A stretch of DNA of 64,000 nucleotides from CAZXVU01 sp964644465 (GTDB lineage: Bacteria; Chlamydiota; Chlamydiia; Chlamydiales; SM23-39), in contig CAZXVU010000001.1 of assembly GCA_964644465.1 (NCBI GenBank), positions 7,805 to 71,804 on the forward strand, given 5' to 3'. The translations under genes were made by a program, and so were the position numbers. How positions within the stretch are numbered: position 1 is the first letter of the stretch; each line of letters opens with the position of its first letter. Below are positions 42,643 to 51,032 of the stretch, piece by piece. The notes below the pieces were generated by a model. It had not been told where the DNA came from. It searched no databases and was given only the letters and a program-made list of their open reading frames with translations.

Positions 42643-43993
42643 ACTTGAAGAAAACTACCAGTTAAAAAAACAAGGGATCGTCGAGGAAGTTCAGAAGAAT
42701 CTCTTCAGTGGAACATTTGCCCTCAAAAAAAAGACGTCGAATTTATTCAGAGACAGAAAGGGCAGCCCCTCAAAAAAACTCGATGTTAAGCAGTTCAATA
42801 AAGTCATCTCAATTGATCCTGTGAATTTGATCGCTGAAATGGAAGCGATGATCACCTATGAGGATCTTGTCGATGAGACTCTTAAATACAACTGCCTCCC
42901 CCCTGTCGTCCCTGAACTAAAGACCATCACAGTCGGCGGCGCTCTTGTCGGGCTAGGCATTGAGTCCTCCTCATTTCGATATGGCCTGGTTCATGAGACG
43001 ATCCTCGAAGTAGAAGTCCTATCAGGCGATGGAACGGTATTGACTTGCACTCCAGAAAATGAACATCGGGATCTATTTTTTGCTTTGCCCAATTCCTACG
43101 GAACTTTGGGATATGCCCTAAAAATCAAAATGAAGCTGATCCCGGCGAAAAAATTCATCCGGCTGACGAATCTCCGCTTCGACGATAGCAAAGTTTTTTT
43201 CGATAAGCTCCACGAACTCTGTTTAGAAAATCGGTCATTAGCAACAGATTCTTATATCGATGGAGTCATTTTTGACAAAAACGAGATGTACATCATTTTA
43301 GGAGAATTTGTCGATCAGGCTCCCTACACAAGCAATTATACCTACATGAGTTCCTATTACAAATCGATTCGGGAGAAAGAAACCAATTATCTCACCGTCT
43401 ACGATTATATTTGGAGATGGGATGCAGATTGGTTTTGGTGCTCCAAACATTTCGGGATGAACTATTCGCTGCTTCGCTTTCTATTTGGCAAATTCATGCT
43501 CAAGTCCGCCATGTATTGGAAAATCATGCATTTTGCCTCTTCCAATTCCCTGATAAAATCTCTGATGCGTCTCTTTGCAAAGCCTTCGGAAAGCGTGATT
43601 CAAGACGTCTTGATTCCCGTTGGCAATGCTCCTCAGTTCCTGGTTTTTTTCCAACGGATGATTGGAATCACTCCCATCTGGATCTGCCCTTTTCACTTCA
43701 CCCATCCTGATCGGCAATATCCCCTCTTTACATTAGACCCCACCCTGCTCTATATGGATTTTGGGTTCTGGGATATCGTTCCCTCGGATAGGCCGCAAGG
43801 GATTTTAAACCGGACGATCGAGCAGACAGCAGTGGAAATGAAGGGATATAAGAGCCTTTATTCCGATTCTTATTATACGGAAGAAGAGTTTTGGCAGATC
43901 CATTCAAAAAGCGCTTTCACAGAACTGAAAGAGAAATACGATCCGAAAAGAGCTTTCAAAGATCTCTACGAAAAATGCGTGCATAGGAAATAA
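42626..43993 (+). CDS. FAD-linked oxidoreductase (DHCR24/TmsA-like)
   Basis: 455 residues. FAD-binding type 4 domain: NLIAEMEAMITYEDLVDETL, TITVGGALVGLGIESSSFRYGLVHETILEVEVLSGDG and FFALPNSYGTLGYALKIKMKL follow the pattern of delta24-sterol reductase (DHCR24) and the TmsA/BfaA reductases. Two hydrophobic stretches (about 280-310) may touch the membrane. It overlaps the CFA-like gene by 17 bp, starting at ATG 42626 behind GGAGG (about 42616-42621). The likely job is to reduce the methylene lipid made by the partner to a methyl branch, but it could also act on other alkenes. Confidence 0.85.
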   Translation: MNRSDELEENYQLKKQGIVEEVQKNLFSGTFALKKKTSNLFRDRKGSPSKKLDVKQFNKVISIDPVNLIAEMEAMITYEDLVDETLKYNCLPPVVPELKTITVGGALVGLGIESSSFRYGLVHETILEVEVLSGDGTVLTCTPENEHRDLFFALPNSYGTLGYALKIKMKLIPAKKFIRLTNLRFDDSKVFFDKLHELCLENRSLATDSYIDGVIFDKNEMYIILGEFVDQAPYTSNYTYMSSYYKSIREKETNYLTVYDYIWRWDADWFWCSKHFGMNYSLLRFLFGKFMLKSAMYWKIMHFASSNSLIKSLMRLFAKPSESVIQDVLIPVGNAPQFLVFFQRMIGITPIWICPFHFTHPDRQYPLFTLDPTLLYMDFGFWDIVPSDRPQGILNRTIEQTAVEMKGYKSLYSDSYYTEEEFWQIHSKSAFTELKEKYDPKRAFKDLYEKCVHRK

Positions 43994-43997
43994 GAGA

Positions 43998-44147
43998 ATG
44001 ATCAGAAAACTCCCCTCAGGAAAATATCGGCTTTACTCTCGTAAAAAGAACCCAAAGACGGGTAAACGGAGAAATCTAGGGACATTCAGCACCCGCGCCG
44101 GAGCAGAGAAGCATGAGCGCGAAGTGCAATATTTCAAAAGCCATTGA
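43998..44147 (+). CDS. Small basic protein (49 aa)
   Basis: 49 residues: MIRKLPSGKYRLYSRKKNP, then a TGKRRNLGTFSTRAGAEKHE segment and REVQYFKSH. Strongly basic with a GKYR-LYSRK-x-x-x-TGKRR-x-LGTF-x-T-x-x-x-A-x-x-HE pattern that resembles the arm-binding N-terminus of phage integrases and small standalone proteins of the same kind. A GAGA (43993-43996) is close to the ATG. It sits between the FAD gene and the convergent AMP-ligase gene. Possibly nucleic-acid-binding. Confidence 0.65.
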   Translation: MIRKLPSGKYRLYSRKKNPKTGKRRNLGTFSTRAGAEKHEREVQYFKSH

Positions 44148-44150
44148 ATA

Positions 44151-46826
44151 CTAAACTAATGATTTTTGCAGCTGGCGGTAGTTCGTCTTGCCGGTGCCCA
44201 TAAGAGGGATTTCATCGACCTTTTGGACGGAGGAGATCTTGATCAGACGGCTGAATCCCGATTGGATCAAGATTTCATTGGCGGCGTCTCTATCGATCGA
44301 GATCGTCGTAAAGAGAATGAGCTGCGGTTTTCCATCATTCTTCTCGTCAGCGCAAACCGCCAAAGAGGGAAGGTCTGAAGAAATCTGACCGCGGCGCAAC
44401 AGTTCTCTCATAAGCACCTCCTCTATGGCTCCGAGGCTGATCATTTCTCCCCCTACCTTTGTGAACCGTTTGAGACGGCCGGAAAGGATCAAATTTCCTT
44501 CAGAGTCGATATGCCCTATATCCCCTGTCCTATACCACCGGTTTCCCCGGATTTGGATGAAGGGAGATTTAGGGTTGCCCAGATATCCATTGAAAACATT
44601 AGGTCCGTGGACGCAGATTTCTCCTTCCGTCCCTTCAGGCAAGAGTTCTTGCGTCTCGAGATGGATTGTGCATAGCTCGATTCCTGGAAGAGGAGGACCG
44701 ACCCCTTTCGTAGGCCGATCGAAGCGAATGACACTCAGGACCGGAGAACATTCTGTGATTCCATATCCTTCCAAGAGTTTGGCGCCCGTTTTCAGATTTT
44801 CAACTCGTTCGTAGAGTTCTCTCGGCACCTTTTCCGCACCCACCACAACATACCGAAGCGATTTCAATTGTCCCGGTTTAGCCGCATTCAGAATGCCTCT
44901 TAAGAAATTAGGCGCGCTGCAAATATAGGTCGTTTTCCATCTGTCAATCGCGTCTGCTAAACCAAAGCTATCAGTCGGATCAGGGAAAAAAGCGAGTCGA
45001 ATCCCACTCATAATGCATTGAAATCCCGTCGCTGTGAATCCGAATGAATGAAATGGGGGAAGAAAAGCCAGCATGATGTCGCTCGCATTAAAGTCATTGC
45101 AGGCTAGGCATGCGCTGATATTAGAAAGCATATTTTTATGAGAAAGAGGCACTCCTTTCGGATTGGCTTCCGTTCCGCTCGTGAAGAGAATCACAGCAGG
45201 ATCATTTTCATCAATTCGATCGAGATCCATAGCGCGCAAAACGAAGGGAACTGAGCTATAACTTAAAAACAAACCGCGCAGCTTCATTTTAAGGGTTAGT
45301 TTCGGCCGGATCTCTTCAATAGGTTCTAGCTGATCGACGATCTTGCCGAAATCGACATGAGAAAGACGCTCCAAAAACTTCAGAGAGGTAACAGCTCTTT
45401 TGGCTCCGCTCAAGGCCATCATCTCTTCGAGATAACGGGGACCCAGCGTCCAATTCAACATCACAGGAACTTTTCCGGCGCACTGTATGGCTGCGATCGT
45501 CAAGTAGGCTCCAGCCGATGAGGGAAGCATAATCGCGATCCGCTCATCTGGCAGAGAACGGAAATACTGGGCGAAGACCAAAACGGCTTTCTTGAACTTT
45601 TTATAACTCCAGATCCCAAGAAGATCATCGCCAAATGCGGAGAAGGAGTCCATTCGTTTGCAAGAGTTCAAAAAAGCTTCCGGAAATGATTTTCCCATAG
45701 GTTGAGCGGGGCTGGGGCGGAGAGTCTGGTCGGGCCAAGGGATCTTCGCCGCTGGACTTGATCTCCTGTTAAGGTGGGCGCCTTCTGCAATCTCCAGAAC
45801 ATTTTCAACAGTCTCAATATCGACTGGATGCACATCATCAACATCGTAATGGTGTGAGAGAAACGCGATCATTTCTGCGATATTGAGGGAGTCCATCCCC
45901 AGATCGCTTCCAAGTTTCATTTCCTTGGTAATGTTCTGAGATGGGTTTTCTAAAATCTTCCGGATTTCAGCATAAACTTTCGTTCGGGTCTCAGAAGAGA
46001 TGGTCACATCCCCTTCATAAGAGCGCACTTTTTTTGGCGTTTCGATTTTGAGAAGATCTTGCCGCCAAAAACTGTAAGAAACGAGCTTTAGCGGTTCGCT
46101 CTCAAACCTTTTCCCTTCGTCGTCCCGAAACCGATTGTACCAATTCTCGAGGTAGTGGTTAAACTCTAAACGCGATGTCTGTCTGGGCAAATCTTGAGGC
46201 ACTTCTAGCTCGATGTAGATTCGCCTTCTAGGAGCGAAAAAAAGACCATTTTTAAGAAGGACTTTGATTCCCTGCAAAAGCGTTTTGAGAATATCGGGCG
46301 ATTGGCCATTTAAAGCCCTGGAAAAGCTGCTCCCCCAAAAGCCGGAGATGCGGACCAAAACGACATTGGCATCGGGACATTCTTGCACAAGATCATGCGC
46401 GCCGGAGGATCCGCCAACGATCTCTTGTCCCTGCGATTTGAGTCTGCCAGAAGGATACAGGACGAAATTGTCATGCTTTCTCAACCCTTCGGCTATTTCT
46501 TGAAGAGCTTTTTGCGCTTTTCGGATTTTCAGCTGATTGATTTCAGTGAATCCGGGAACCTCAATTCCTTTTACGAGCTTGAGTCCGGGTTTCAGCCAAG
46601 GAAGGTTGTAAATGAAATCGACGACAAGCGGACGCATCCGGTACTTTGGCCAAAGCCAAACGAAGACGAATAACGGATCTAGATGCGCGGTGTGGTTTGG
46701 AAGGAAAAGAGTGCCATCTTTTCGCCCGAGTTGAGCAGGGTCGATATCTTTGATTTCTACACGATAACGGACGGAAAGAATAGCCCTGCAAAGATAGGAA
46801 ACAGCCATCCAAAAATAATACGACAT
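44151..46826 (-). CDS. Acyltransferase / ACP / acyl-adenylase fusion (Aas-like)
   Basis: 891 residues. Three domains: a PlsC-type acyltransferase (about 1-240) with NHTAHLDP (His45 to Asp50) and YPSGR; an acyl-carrier domain (about 285-350) with GSDLGMDSLNIAEM (Ser313 would carry phosphopantetheine); and an AMP-binding acyl-adenylase (about 380-891) with FTSGTEANPKG (548-558), EGYGITECSPV and YRTGDIG. It would activate fatty acids and hand them to lysophospholipid, as Aas does, with its own carrier in between. Alone in its transcript. Confidence 0.9.
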   Translation of the reverse strand: MSYYFWMAVSYLCRAILSVRYRVEIKDIDPAQLGRKDGTLFLPNHTAHLDPLFVFVWLWPKYRMRPLVVDFIYNLPWLKPGLKLVKGIEVPGFTEINQLKIRKAQKALQEIAEGLRKHDNFVLYPSGRLKSQGQEIVGGSSGAHDLVQECPDANVVLVRISGFWGSSFSRALNGQSPDILKTLLQGIKVLLKNGLFFAPRRRIYIELEVPQDLPRQTSRLEFNHYLENWYNRFRDDEGKRFESEPLKLVSYSFWRQDLLKIETPKKVRSYEGDVTISSETRTKVYAEIRKILENPSQNITKEMKLGSDLGMDSLNIAEMIAFLSHHYDVDDVHPVDIETVENVLEIAEGAHLNRRSSPAAKIPWPDQTLRPSPAQPMGKSFPEAFLNSCKRMDSFSAFGDDLLGIWSYKKFKKAVLVFAQYFRSLPDERIAIMLPSSAGAYLTIAAIQCAGKVPVMLNWTLGPRYLEEMMALSGAKRAVTSLKFLERLSHVDFGKIVDQLEPIEEIRPKLTLKMKLRGLFLSYSSVPFVLRAMDLDRIDENDPAVILFTSGTEANPKGVPLSHKNMLSNISACLACNDFNASDIMLAFLPPFHSFGFTATGFQCIMSGIRLAFFPDPTDSFGLADAIDRWKTTYICSAPNFLRGILNAAKPGQLKSLRYVVVGAEKVPRELYERVENLKTGAKLLEGYGITECSPVLSVIRFDRPTKGVGPPLPGIELCTIHLETQELLPEGTEGEICVHGPNVFNGYLGNPKSPFIQIRGNRWYRTGDIGHIDSEGNLILSGRLKRFTKVGGEMISLGAIEEVLMRELLRRGQISSDLPSLAVCADEKNDGKPQLILFTTISIDRDAANEILIQSGFSRLIKISSVQKVDEIPLMGTGKTNYRQLQKSLV

Positions 46827-46896
46827 ACTCTAAACCCAAATAGATTATCTATTTTTATCTTTACAGGCGTTTAGAGCCAGATTTTTTTGGCTGTGT

Positions 46897-47220
46897 CTAA
46901 ATAGACTGAATTTTTTTTGCCTTACGATCCCTTCGACCACGAAGCAAAGATCGGATTTTAGGCTTTTTAGTTCTGAGAGCCCATAAATCTATGGCCATTT
47001 GGGCATTGAGCCAAAAATCTGGGGTCGTATCGAATGCGGCTGCAAGCTTTGTCGCCATCTCAGGTGTTATGCTGGATTGCTCGTTAATGATTCTATTGAT
47101 CACTTTGTAATCGCAGCCCAAATGATCGGCAAGATCCTTCTGTGTGAGTTCTAAAGGCTTTAGAAATTCCTCTTCAAGAATAATACCTGGAGATGTCGGC
47201 TTTCTTCTCATCTGTCTCAT
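46897..47220 (-). CDS. higA: HigA-type antitoxin
   Basis: 107 residues, XRE helix-turn-helix of the HigA/VapI kind: SPGIILEEEFLKPLELTQKDLADHLG, VINRIINEQSSITPEMATKLAAAFDTTPDFWLNAQ, followed by a basic tail (LLRGRRDRKAKK). It neutralises HigB and represses the operon. It is the second gene, 10 bp after higB; a start at Met4 is also possible. Confidence 0.93.
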   Translation of the reverse strand: MRQMRRKPTSPGIILEEEFLKPLELTQKDLADHLGCDYKVINRIINEQSSITPEMATKLAAAFDTTPDFWLNAQMAIDLWALRTKKPKIRSLLRGRRDRKAKKIQSI

Positions 47221-47230
47221 AATTCACATT

Positions 47231-47518
47231 CTAATGATAATCCATTATTTGAACATCATAAGGTTGCTCAATCCATCTAAAAACAATCCGCCATTGATCG
47301 TTTACCCGTATGCTATAAAATCCCGTAAGGTCTCTTTCCAAACTTTCTAGATGATTATTAGGAGGATTGCGCAAATCCTTAAGTTCCTTTGCATAATGCA
47401 ACATGTCTAACTTTCTTTGGACAATTTTAGCAACTGTAGACCAGCCCTTTTTTCTAGGAACTCTACCTGTAAAGAAAAAGACTTCCGCGTCTTTATCTTT
47501 GAATGAACCGATTGCCAT
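47231..47518 (-). CDS. higB: HigB/RelE-type toxin
   Basis: 95 residues. RKLDMLHYAKELKDLRNPPNNHLESLERDLTGFYSIRVNDQWRIVFRW is the typical HigB/RelE mRNA-interferase core; the Arg/Asp/His residues of the active site region (SIRVNDQWRI, VQIMDYH) are present. GGAAAAG lies before ATG 47518. Together with higA it forms a complete toxin-antitoxin operon with toxin first. Confidence 0.93.
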   Translation of the reverse strand: MAIGSFKDKDAEVFFFTGRVPRKKGWSTVAKIVQRKLDMLHYAKELKDLRNPPNNHLESLERDLTGFYSIRVNDQWRIVFRWIEQPYDVQIMDYH

Positions 47519-47540
47519 TCTTTTCCATTGAAAGAGAGCA

Positions 47541-47563
47541 AGTATACCTTGGCAAGGTATACT
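47541..47563 (-). promoter_or_regulatory. Palindromic operator of higBA
   Basis: A perfect 10-bp inverted repeat AGTATACCTT-GGC-AAGGTATACT, 23-45 bases upstream of higB. The TATACT of one arm can serve as -10 box, so HigA bound here would block transcription. Confidence 0.8.
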
Positions 47564-47620
47564 ATTCTAGAAAAAAACTTTTCGGAATAAGCGAACAAAC
47601 ACACAATAATTCACTGAATA

Positions 47621-48367
47621 TCACTTTTTTAGAACGGAATGAGTTATGAGTTCTTGCCGAATTTGATCTGCTGAAACGAAATGGATTGCCCGAATTCCAC
47701 AGTCATTGGCGCCTTTGATATTTTTGCGCTGGTCATCGATAAAGATGGTTTGGTTTCCCTTTGTTTGGAGAATGCCATCAAAGGCATCTTTGTCCGGCTT
47801 GTTCCTTTTCGTCACATAGGACAAATGAATGGTATCAAAAGGCTTGTAACCAAGTTCGCGATGAAGATCATCGAGAAGTTTATCCAGCAGCGGCTGCATC
47901 CATTCTGGGAAATTTGATAAGATGTCTAAGGAATAGTTGGCTTCTTTGAGATCGCGAATCAATTCCACAATTCCAGGAAGGGTTTCAAGAGCTTCCATCT
48001 TCACTTTCATGTATTCTTCACGCCACAGATTAGGGTCTGGGATTGGTTTGCCAATATCCTTTGCGAAAGCAATCCACATCTGAAACTCTTCTTCATCGAT
48101 TCCGATCCACTGGAGCTTTCTCATTTCTTCTCCATTCACTTCTCGATCGCGATCCCTTATATCGTTCTCAGACACACCGAAGGCTTTTGCTAAATACTGG
48201 GCGACTGTATCTTCGTTTGGCTTAATTAAGACCCCGCCGAAGTCGAAAATGACCCTCTCAATGGACCAGGCTATTGCATCCTGCTCTACAGGAACTACAG
48301 CTAATGAAGGATATACTACCTGAGGCGTGGCAGAGTAATGGGTCTCAAATGAATGAAAAATAGGCAT
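47621..48367 (-). CDS. HAD-superfamily hydrolase
   Basis: 248 residues from ATG 48367 (AGAGAG upstream; the frame extends to ATG 48400 without a ribosome site). Motif I is VIFDFGGVL (second Asp replaced by Gly, as in YihX-like members), motif II LDILSN, motif III Lys in NKPDKDAF, motif IV FIDDQRKN. The cap matches HAD-IA phosphatases such as alpha-D-glucose-1-phosphatase. About 35 residues precede the domain (FHSFETHYSATPQVVYPSLAV). Substrate unknown. Confidence 0.88.
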   Translation of the reverse strand: MPIFHSFETHYSATPQVVYPSLAVVPVEQDAIAWSIERVIFDFGGVLIKPNEDTVAQYLAKAFGVSENDIRDRDREVNGEEMRKLQWIGIDEEEFQMWIAFAKDIGKPIPDPNLWREEYMKVKMEALETLPGIVELIRDLKEANYSLDILSNFPEWMQPLLDKLLDDLHRELGYKPFDTIHLSYVTKRNKPDKDAFDGILQTKGNQTIFIDDQRKNIKGANDCGIRAIHFVSADQIRQELITHSVLKK

Positions 48368-48523
48368 TGTAGTCTCTCTTTGGGTCCACAATTCTATCAT
48401 TTATGATTGATAAAAATATATAGAATCTTAACTTTAAATTATATATAATTTTTTATTTAATATAGAGATTATATTAACCTTAATATTAAAATAACGGAAA
48501 AATAACAAAACAAGGCTTTATTT

Positions 48524-50062
48524 ATGCCATCAGCTTTAATGTCAGTTTCACAAGGAACAAATATCCAACCCCTTTCAGGTAGCTTGCCTGATCAAACAGA
48601 TTCAAAATCTTCTTTGATAACCGCTACCGCGGCTGAAGCCATCCAGGTTCAAAGACCTACAAAAGCTAAATCAGCGACTGAAACAAAGCAAAGAGACTGC
48701 GGCTCTCTGAAGGGTTATCTTCCCCTCGTAAAAGATATAGGAATTACTACTATTGCGCTGGGAAGCAGCGTTTGGATGGGTACTTCTACACCATATTTTA
48801 AGACCGCATTAACTCTGATTGCTGCAACTGGCCTTTTTGTCGGTCAAAAGCTTCACGGTGCGTACAAGAGTTATCATCAACCTGTTCCCACAAAAGAAGA
48901 AATACAATCCGGTAAATGGTTAGAGAGGGGCTGCGCTCATTACAACAAGGGCGAATTCAACGAAGCCCTCGAGGCTCTTGAAACCGCGATGCGTCTCGAT
49001 TGCGGCAATCCTACTACTTTAGTTCGTCGGGCTCAGGTGAAATTGCAATTGGCTATTGAACAAAAGCATGTGGATGAGAAGGGATACAACGAACTATTAC
49101 AATCGGCAAATTTAGACGTAGACGATTTTCTCACCTTATATGAACATCATGGAGATCTTAGATCGGATATCCTTACTGTCCTAGGCAATATCCATTTTGA
49201 ACTCGAACGTTATTCTCGAGCTCATAACTGTTTTAAAATAGCCCTGAAATATAATCCTGAAAATTTCAAAGCTGCAGTAGGACTTGCAAATGCAAATTTA
49301 GAAATGAGATTGTTTGATGACGCGATTGAAGAATCCAAGATTGCTATCCAACTGCACCAAGCTCGCAAACAACATGGATCGACACGTGTAGATCAAAATT
49401 TGCTCGCACTTGCCTATCAAGTCCAAGGGGATATTTATGAATGTCGACAGGATCATGCTAAGGCCCTCGAGTGTTATCAAACGGCTCTTACTTTCAATCC
49501 TTCTAACTTAAATCTAGTGACATGCATAGCGTTTAACAAAGCGCTTCTTGGAAAAGAGTTTTCTCCCCACGAAAATTCACCCTCCTATCTAGAAGGACAG
49601 ATCCTTGCAGATTCATCGAGAGGGATCAAAACGGAAATTTCCGAGGAACTTGTTACAACATCTAATGATCCTTACCTTAAGGGAGAATATCATCAGAACA
49701 TAGGCGGATCCTTTTTGAGATCTGAAGAGTATCAAAAGGCTCTCGATGCCTTCGATCAATCTATCCAGTTGTGGCCTAAGAGTCTCTTTGCAGTGGCTGG
49801 AAGGGCAAAGGCCCATAAATTTTTGGGGAATAGAGAAGCAGCCCTCGCCGATGCACAAACAGTCCTAATGAATTTTCAAAAATGGCCTTATTTTCATGAA
49901 GAAAGCTCGGTACCAGATATGCTGGAAATGATCGCTGAACTAAACCCTGAGAAAAGTATAGCTGCCCTTGACTTAGCGCAAAAAATCCGGAATGGGAAGT
50001 ATCGCGAACAGTTTGTGACTCGCACAATCCGGCATCAATGGATGACGCAGTTTTTCTCTTAA
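48524..50062 (+). CDS. Inc-like TPR protein
   Basis: 512 residues. A Ser/Thr/Gln-rich N-terminus (about 1-60), then two hydrophobic segments close together (about 68-88 and 92-112; VKDIGITTIALGSSVWMG, ALTLIAATGLFVGQKL), then TPR repeats over about 130-480 (for example AHNCFKIALKYNPENFKAAV, ALECYQTALTFNPSNLNLV, ALDAFDQSIQLWPKSLFAVA). The membrane pair resembles Inc proteins; the TPR part would bind partner proteins on the cytosolic face. Preceded by a very AT-rich 120-bp region. Confidence 0.78.
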   Translation: MPSALMSVSQGTNIQPLSGSLPDQTDSKSSLITATAAEAIQVQRPTKAKSATETKQRDCGSLKGYLPLVKDIGITTIALGSSVWMGTSTPYFKTALTLIAATGLFVGQKLHGAYKSYHQPVPTKEEIQSGKWLERGCAHYNKGEFNEALEALETAMRLDCGNPTTLVRRAQVKLQLAIEQKHVDEKGYNELLQSANLDVDDFLTLYEHHGDLRSDILTVLGNIHFELERYSRAHNCFKIALKYNPENFKAAVGLANANLEMRLFDDAIEESKIAIQLHQARKQHGSTRVDQNLLALAYQVQGDIYECRQDHAKALECYQTALTFNPSNLNLVTCIAFNKALLGKEFSPHENSPSYLEGQILADSSRGIKTEISEELVTTSNDPYLKGEYHQNIGGSFLRSEEYQKALDAFDQSIQLWPKSLFAVAGRAKAHKFLGNREAALADAQTVLMNFQKWPYFHEESSVPDMLEMIAELNPEKSIAALDLAQKIRNGKYREQFVTRTIRHQWMTQFFS

Positions 50063-50142
50063 GCGGATGTTGACCCCATTAGAGGAAAGTGGTATTTCCT
50101 TCTTGTATGGTACATCAGAAAATGGGAAAGGGGTCTTTATGC

Positions 50143-50985
50143 ATGACGGTAGGCTTCTTCTTTATAGCCCTATCGGGGGCTTTCCTAAAAACCGCCAGCG
50201 CTTCTTCCTCTGTAGTTTGGGCGGTTTATATCGCCTATTCTTTTGCCTGTTTGATTCAAATAGGCTGTATCTACAGAGAAGGCCTTCGATTCCTAAAGAC
50301 AAACATCATTTGGGGATATGTCGCGAGGATTAGTTTTGGCCTTTTGGCTACGCTCCTCTATATCGCATCCCTGAATTTGATTCCCTTTCTCAACGCGACT
50401 CTTTTATATAACACCGCGCCTCTTTTTATTCCTCTCTTCGCCATCCTGCTTTGGGGCGCAAGAATTTCGGGAAAAGTCTGGATCTCCCTCGGTCTCGGAT
50501 TTTTTGGGGTATTTTTGATTTTAAAACCCGATCTCGCCTCACTTGCCAAGTGGGGCAATCTGATTAGCCTAGCCGCAGGAATCAGCCAAGCGCTCGCTTT
50601 TATCTACCTCAAAATGCTGACGAGAACAGAACCTGTAGGAAGGCTGATTTTATACTATTATTTTTTCAGTTCCTGTTTCCTCACGCCGTTCGTGTTTTTG
50701 TTCTGGGAGGCGCCTCCCTTAGATAGCGTAGGTTGGGCTTTGTGCGGCGGGCTCGCAGCCTTCCTATCGCAGTTTTTTGTCGTGAAGGCATACAAGTATG
50801 CAGATGCCTCTCATGTTGGAGCTTTTCAATATACAGCTGTTGTTTTTTCAGGGATCATCGGTTGGATCGTTTGGAACCAGGTTCCCTCCTACCATGCGAT
50901 CTTGGGCACCCTTTTTGTCATTCTAGGAGGCGCCTCAGCATTGATCTTCTATCAACCGAAGCCTCCTGCACCACATCAGCAGTAG
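50143..50985 (+). CDS. EamA/DMT-family transporter
   Basis: 280 residues from ATG 50143, preceded by AAAGGGG (50127-50133) with a 9-base spacing; upstream ATGs (50089, 50122) lack this. About ten membrane helices in two EamA repeats (LNATLLYNTAPLFIPLFAIL; VGAFQYTAVVFSGIIGWIVWN). Substrate unknown. Related in architecture to the DMT gene at 1.9 kb but not closely alike. It is followed 47 bp later by the dehydrogenase gene. Confidence 0.87.
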   Translation: MTVGFFFIALSGAFLKTASASSSVVWAVYIAYSFACLIQIGCIYREGLRFLKTNIIWGYVARISFGLLATLLYIASLNLIPFLNATLLYNTAPLFIPLFAILLWGARISGKVWISLGLGFFGVFLILKPDLASLAKWGNLISLAAGISQALAFIYLKMLTRTEPVGRLILYYYFFSSCFLTPFVFLFWEAPPLDSVGWALCGGLAAFLSQFFVVKAYKYADASHVGAFQYTAVVFSGIIGWIVWNQVPSYHAILGTLFVILGGASALIFYQPKPPAPHQQ

Positions 50986-51032
50986 CTTTGAAAAGATTAA
51001 ACTGCTTATAAGACACTTCTAAGAGGTCGAAG

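Noticed and set aside
47619..48400. tRNA or small RNA gene in AT-rich spacers (38900-39028, 48368-48523, 55562-55755)
   Set aside because: No cloverleaf or TPsiC-arm-like sequence was seen; the regions look like promoters and leaders.
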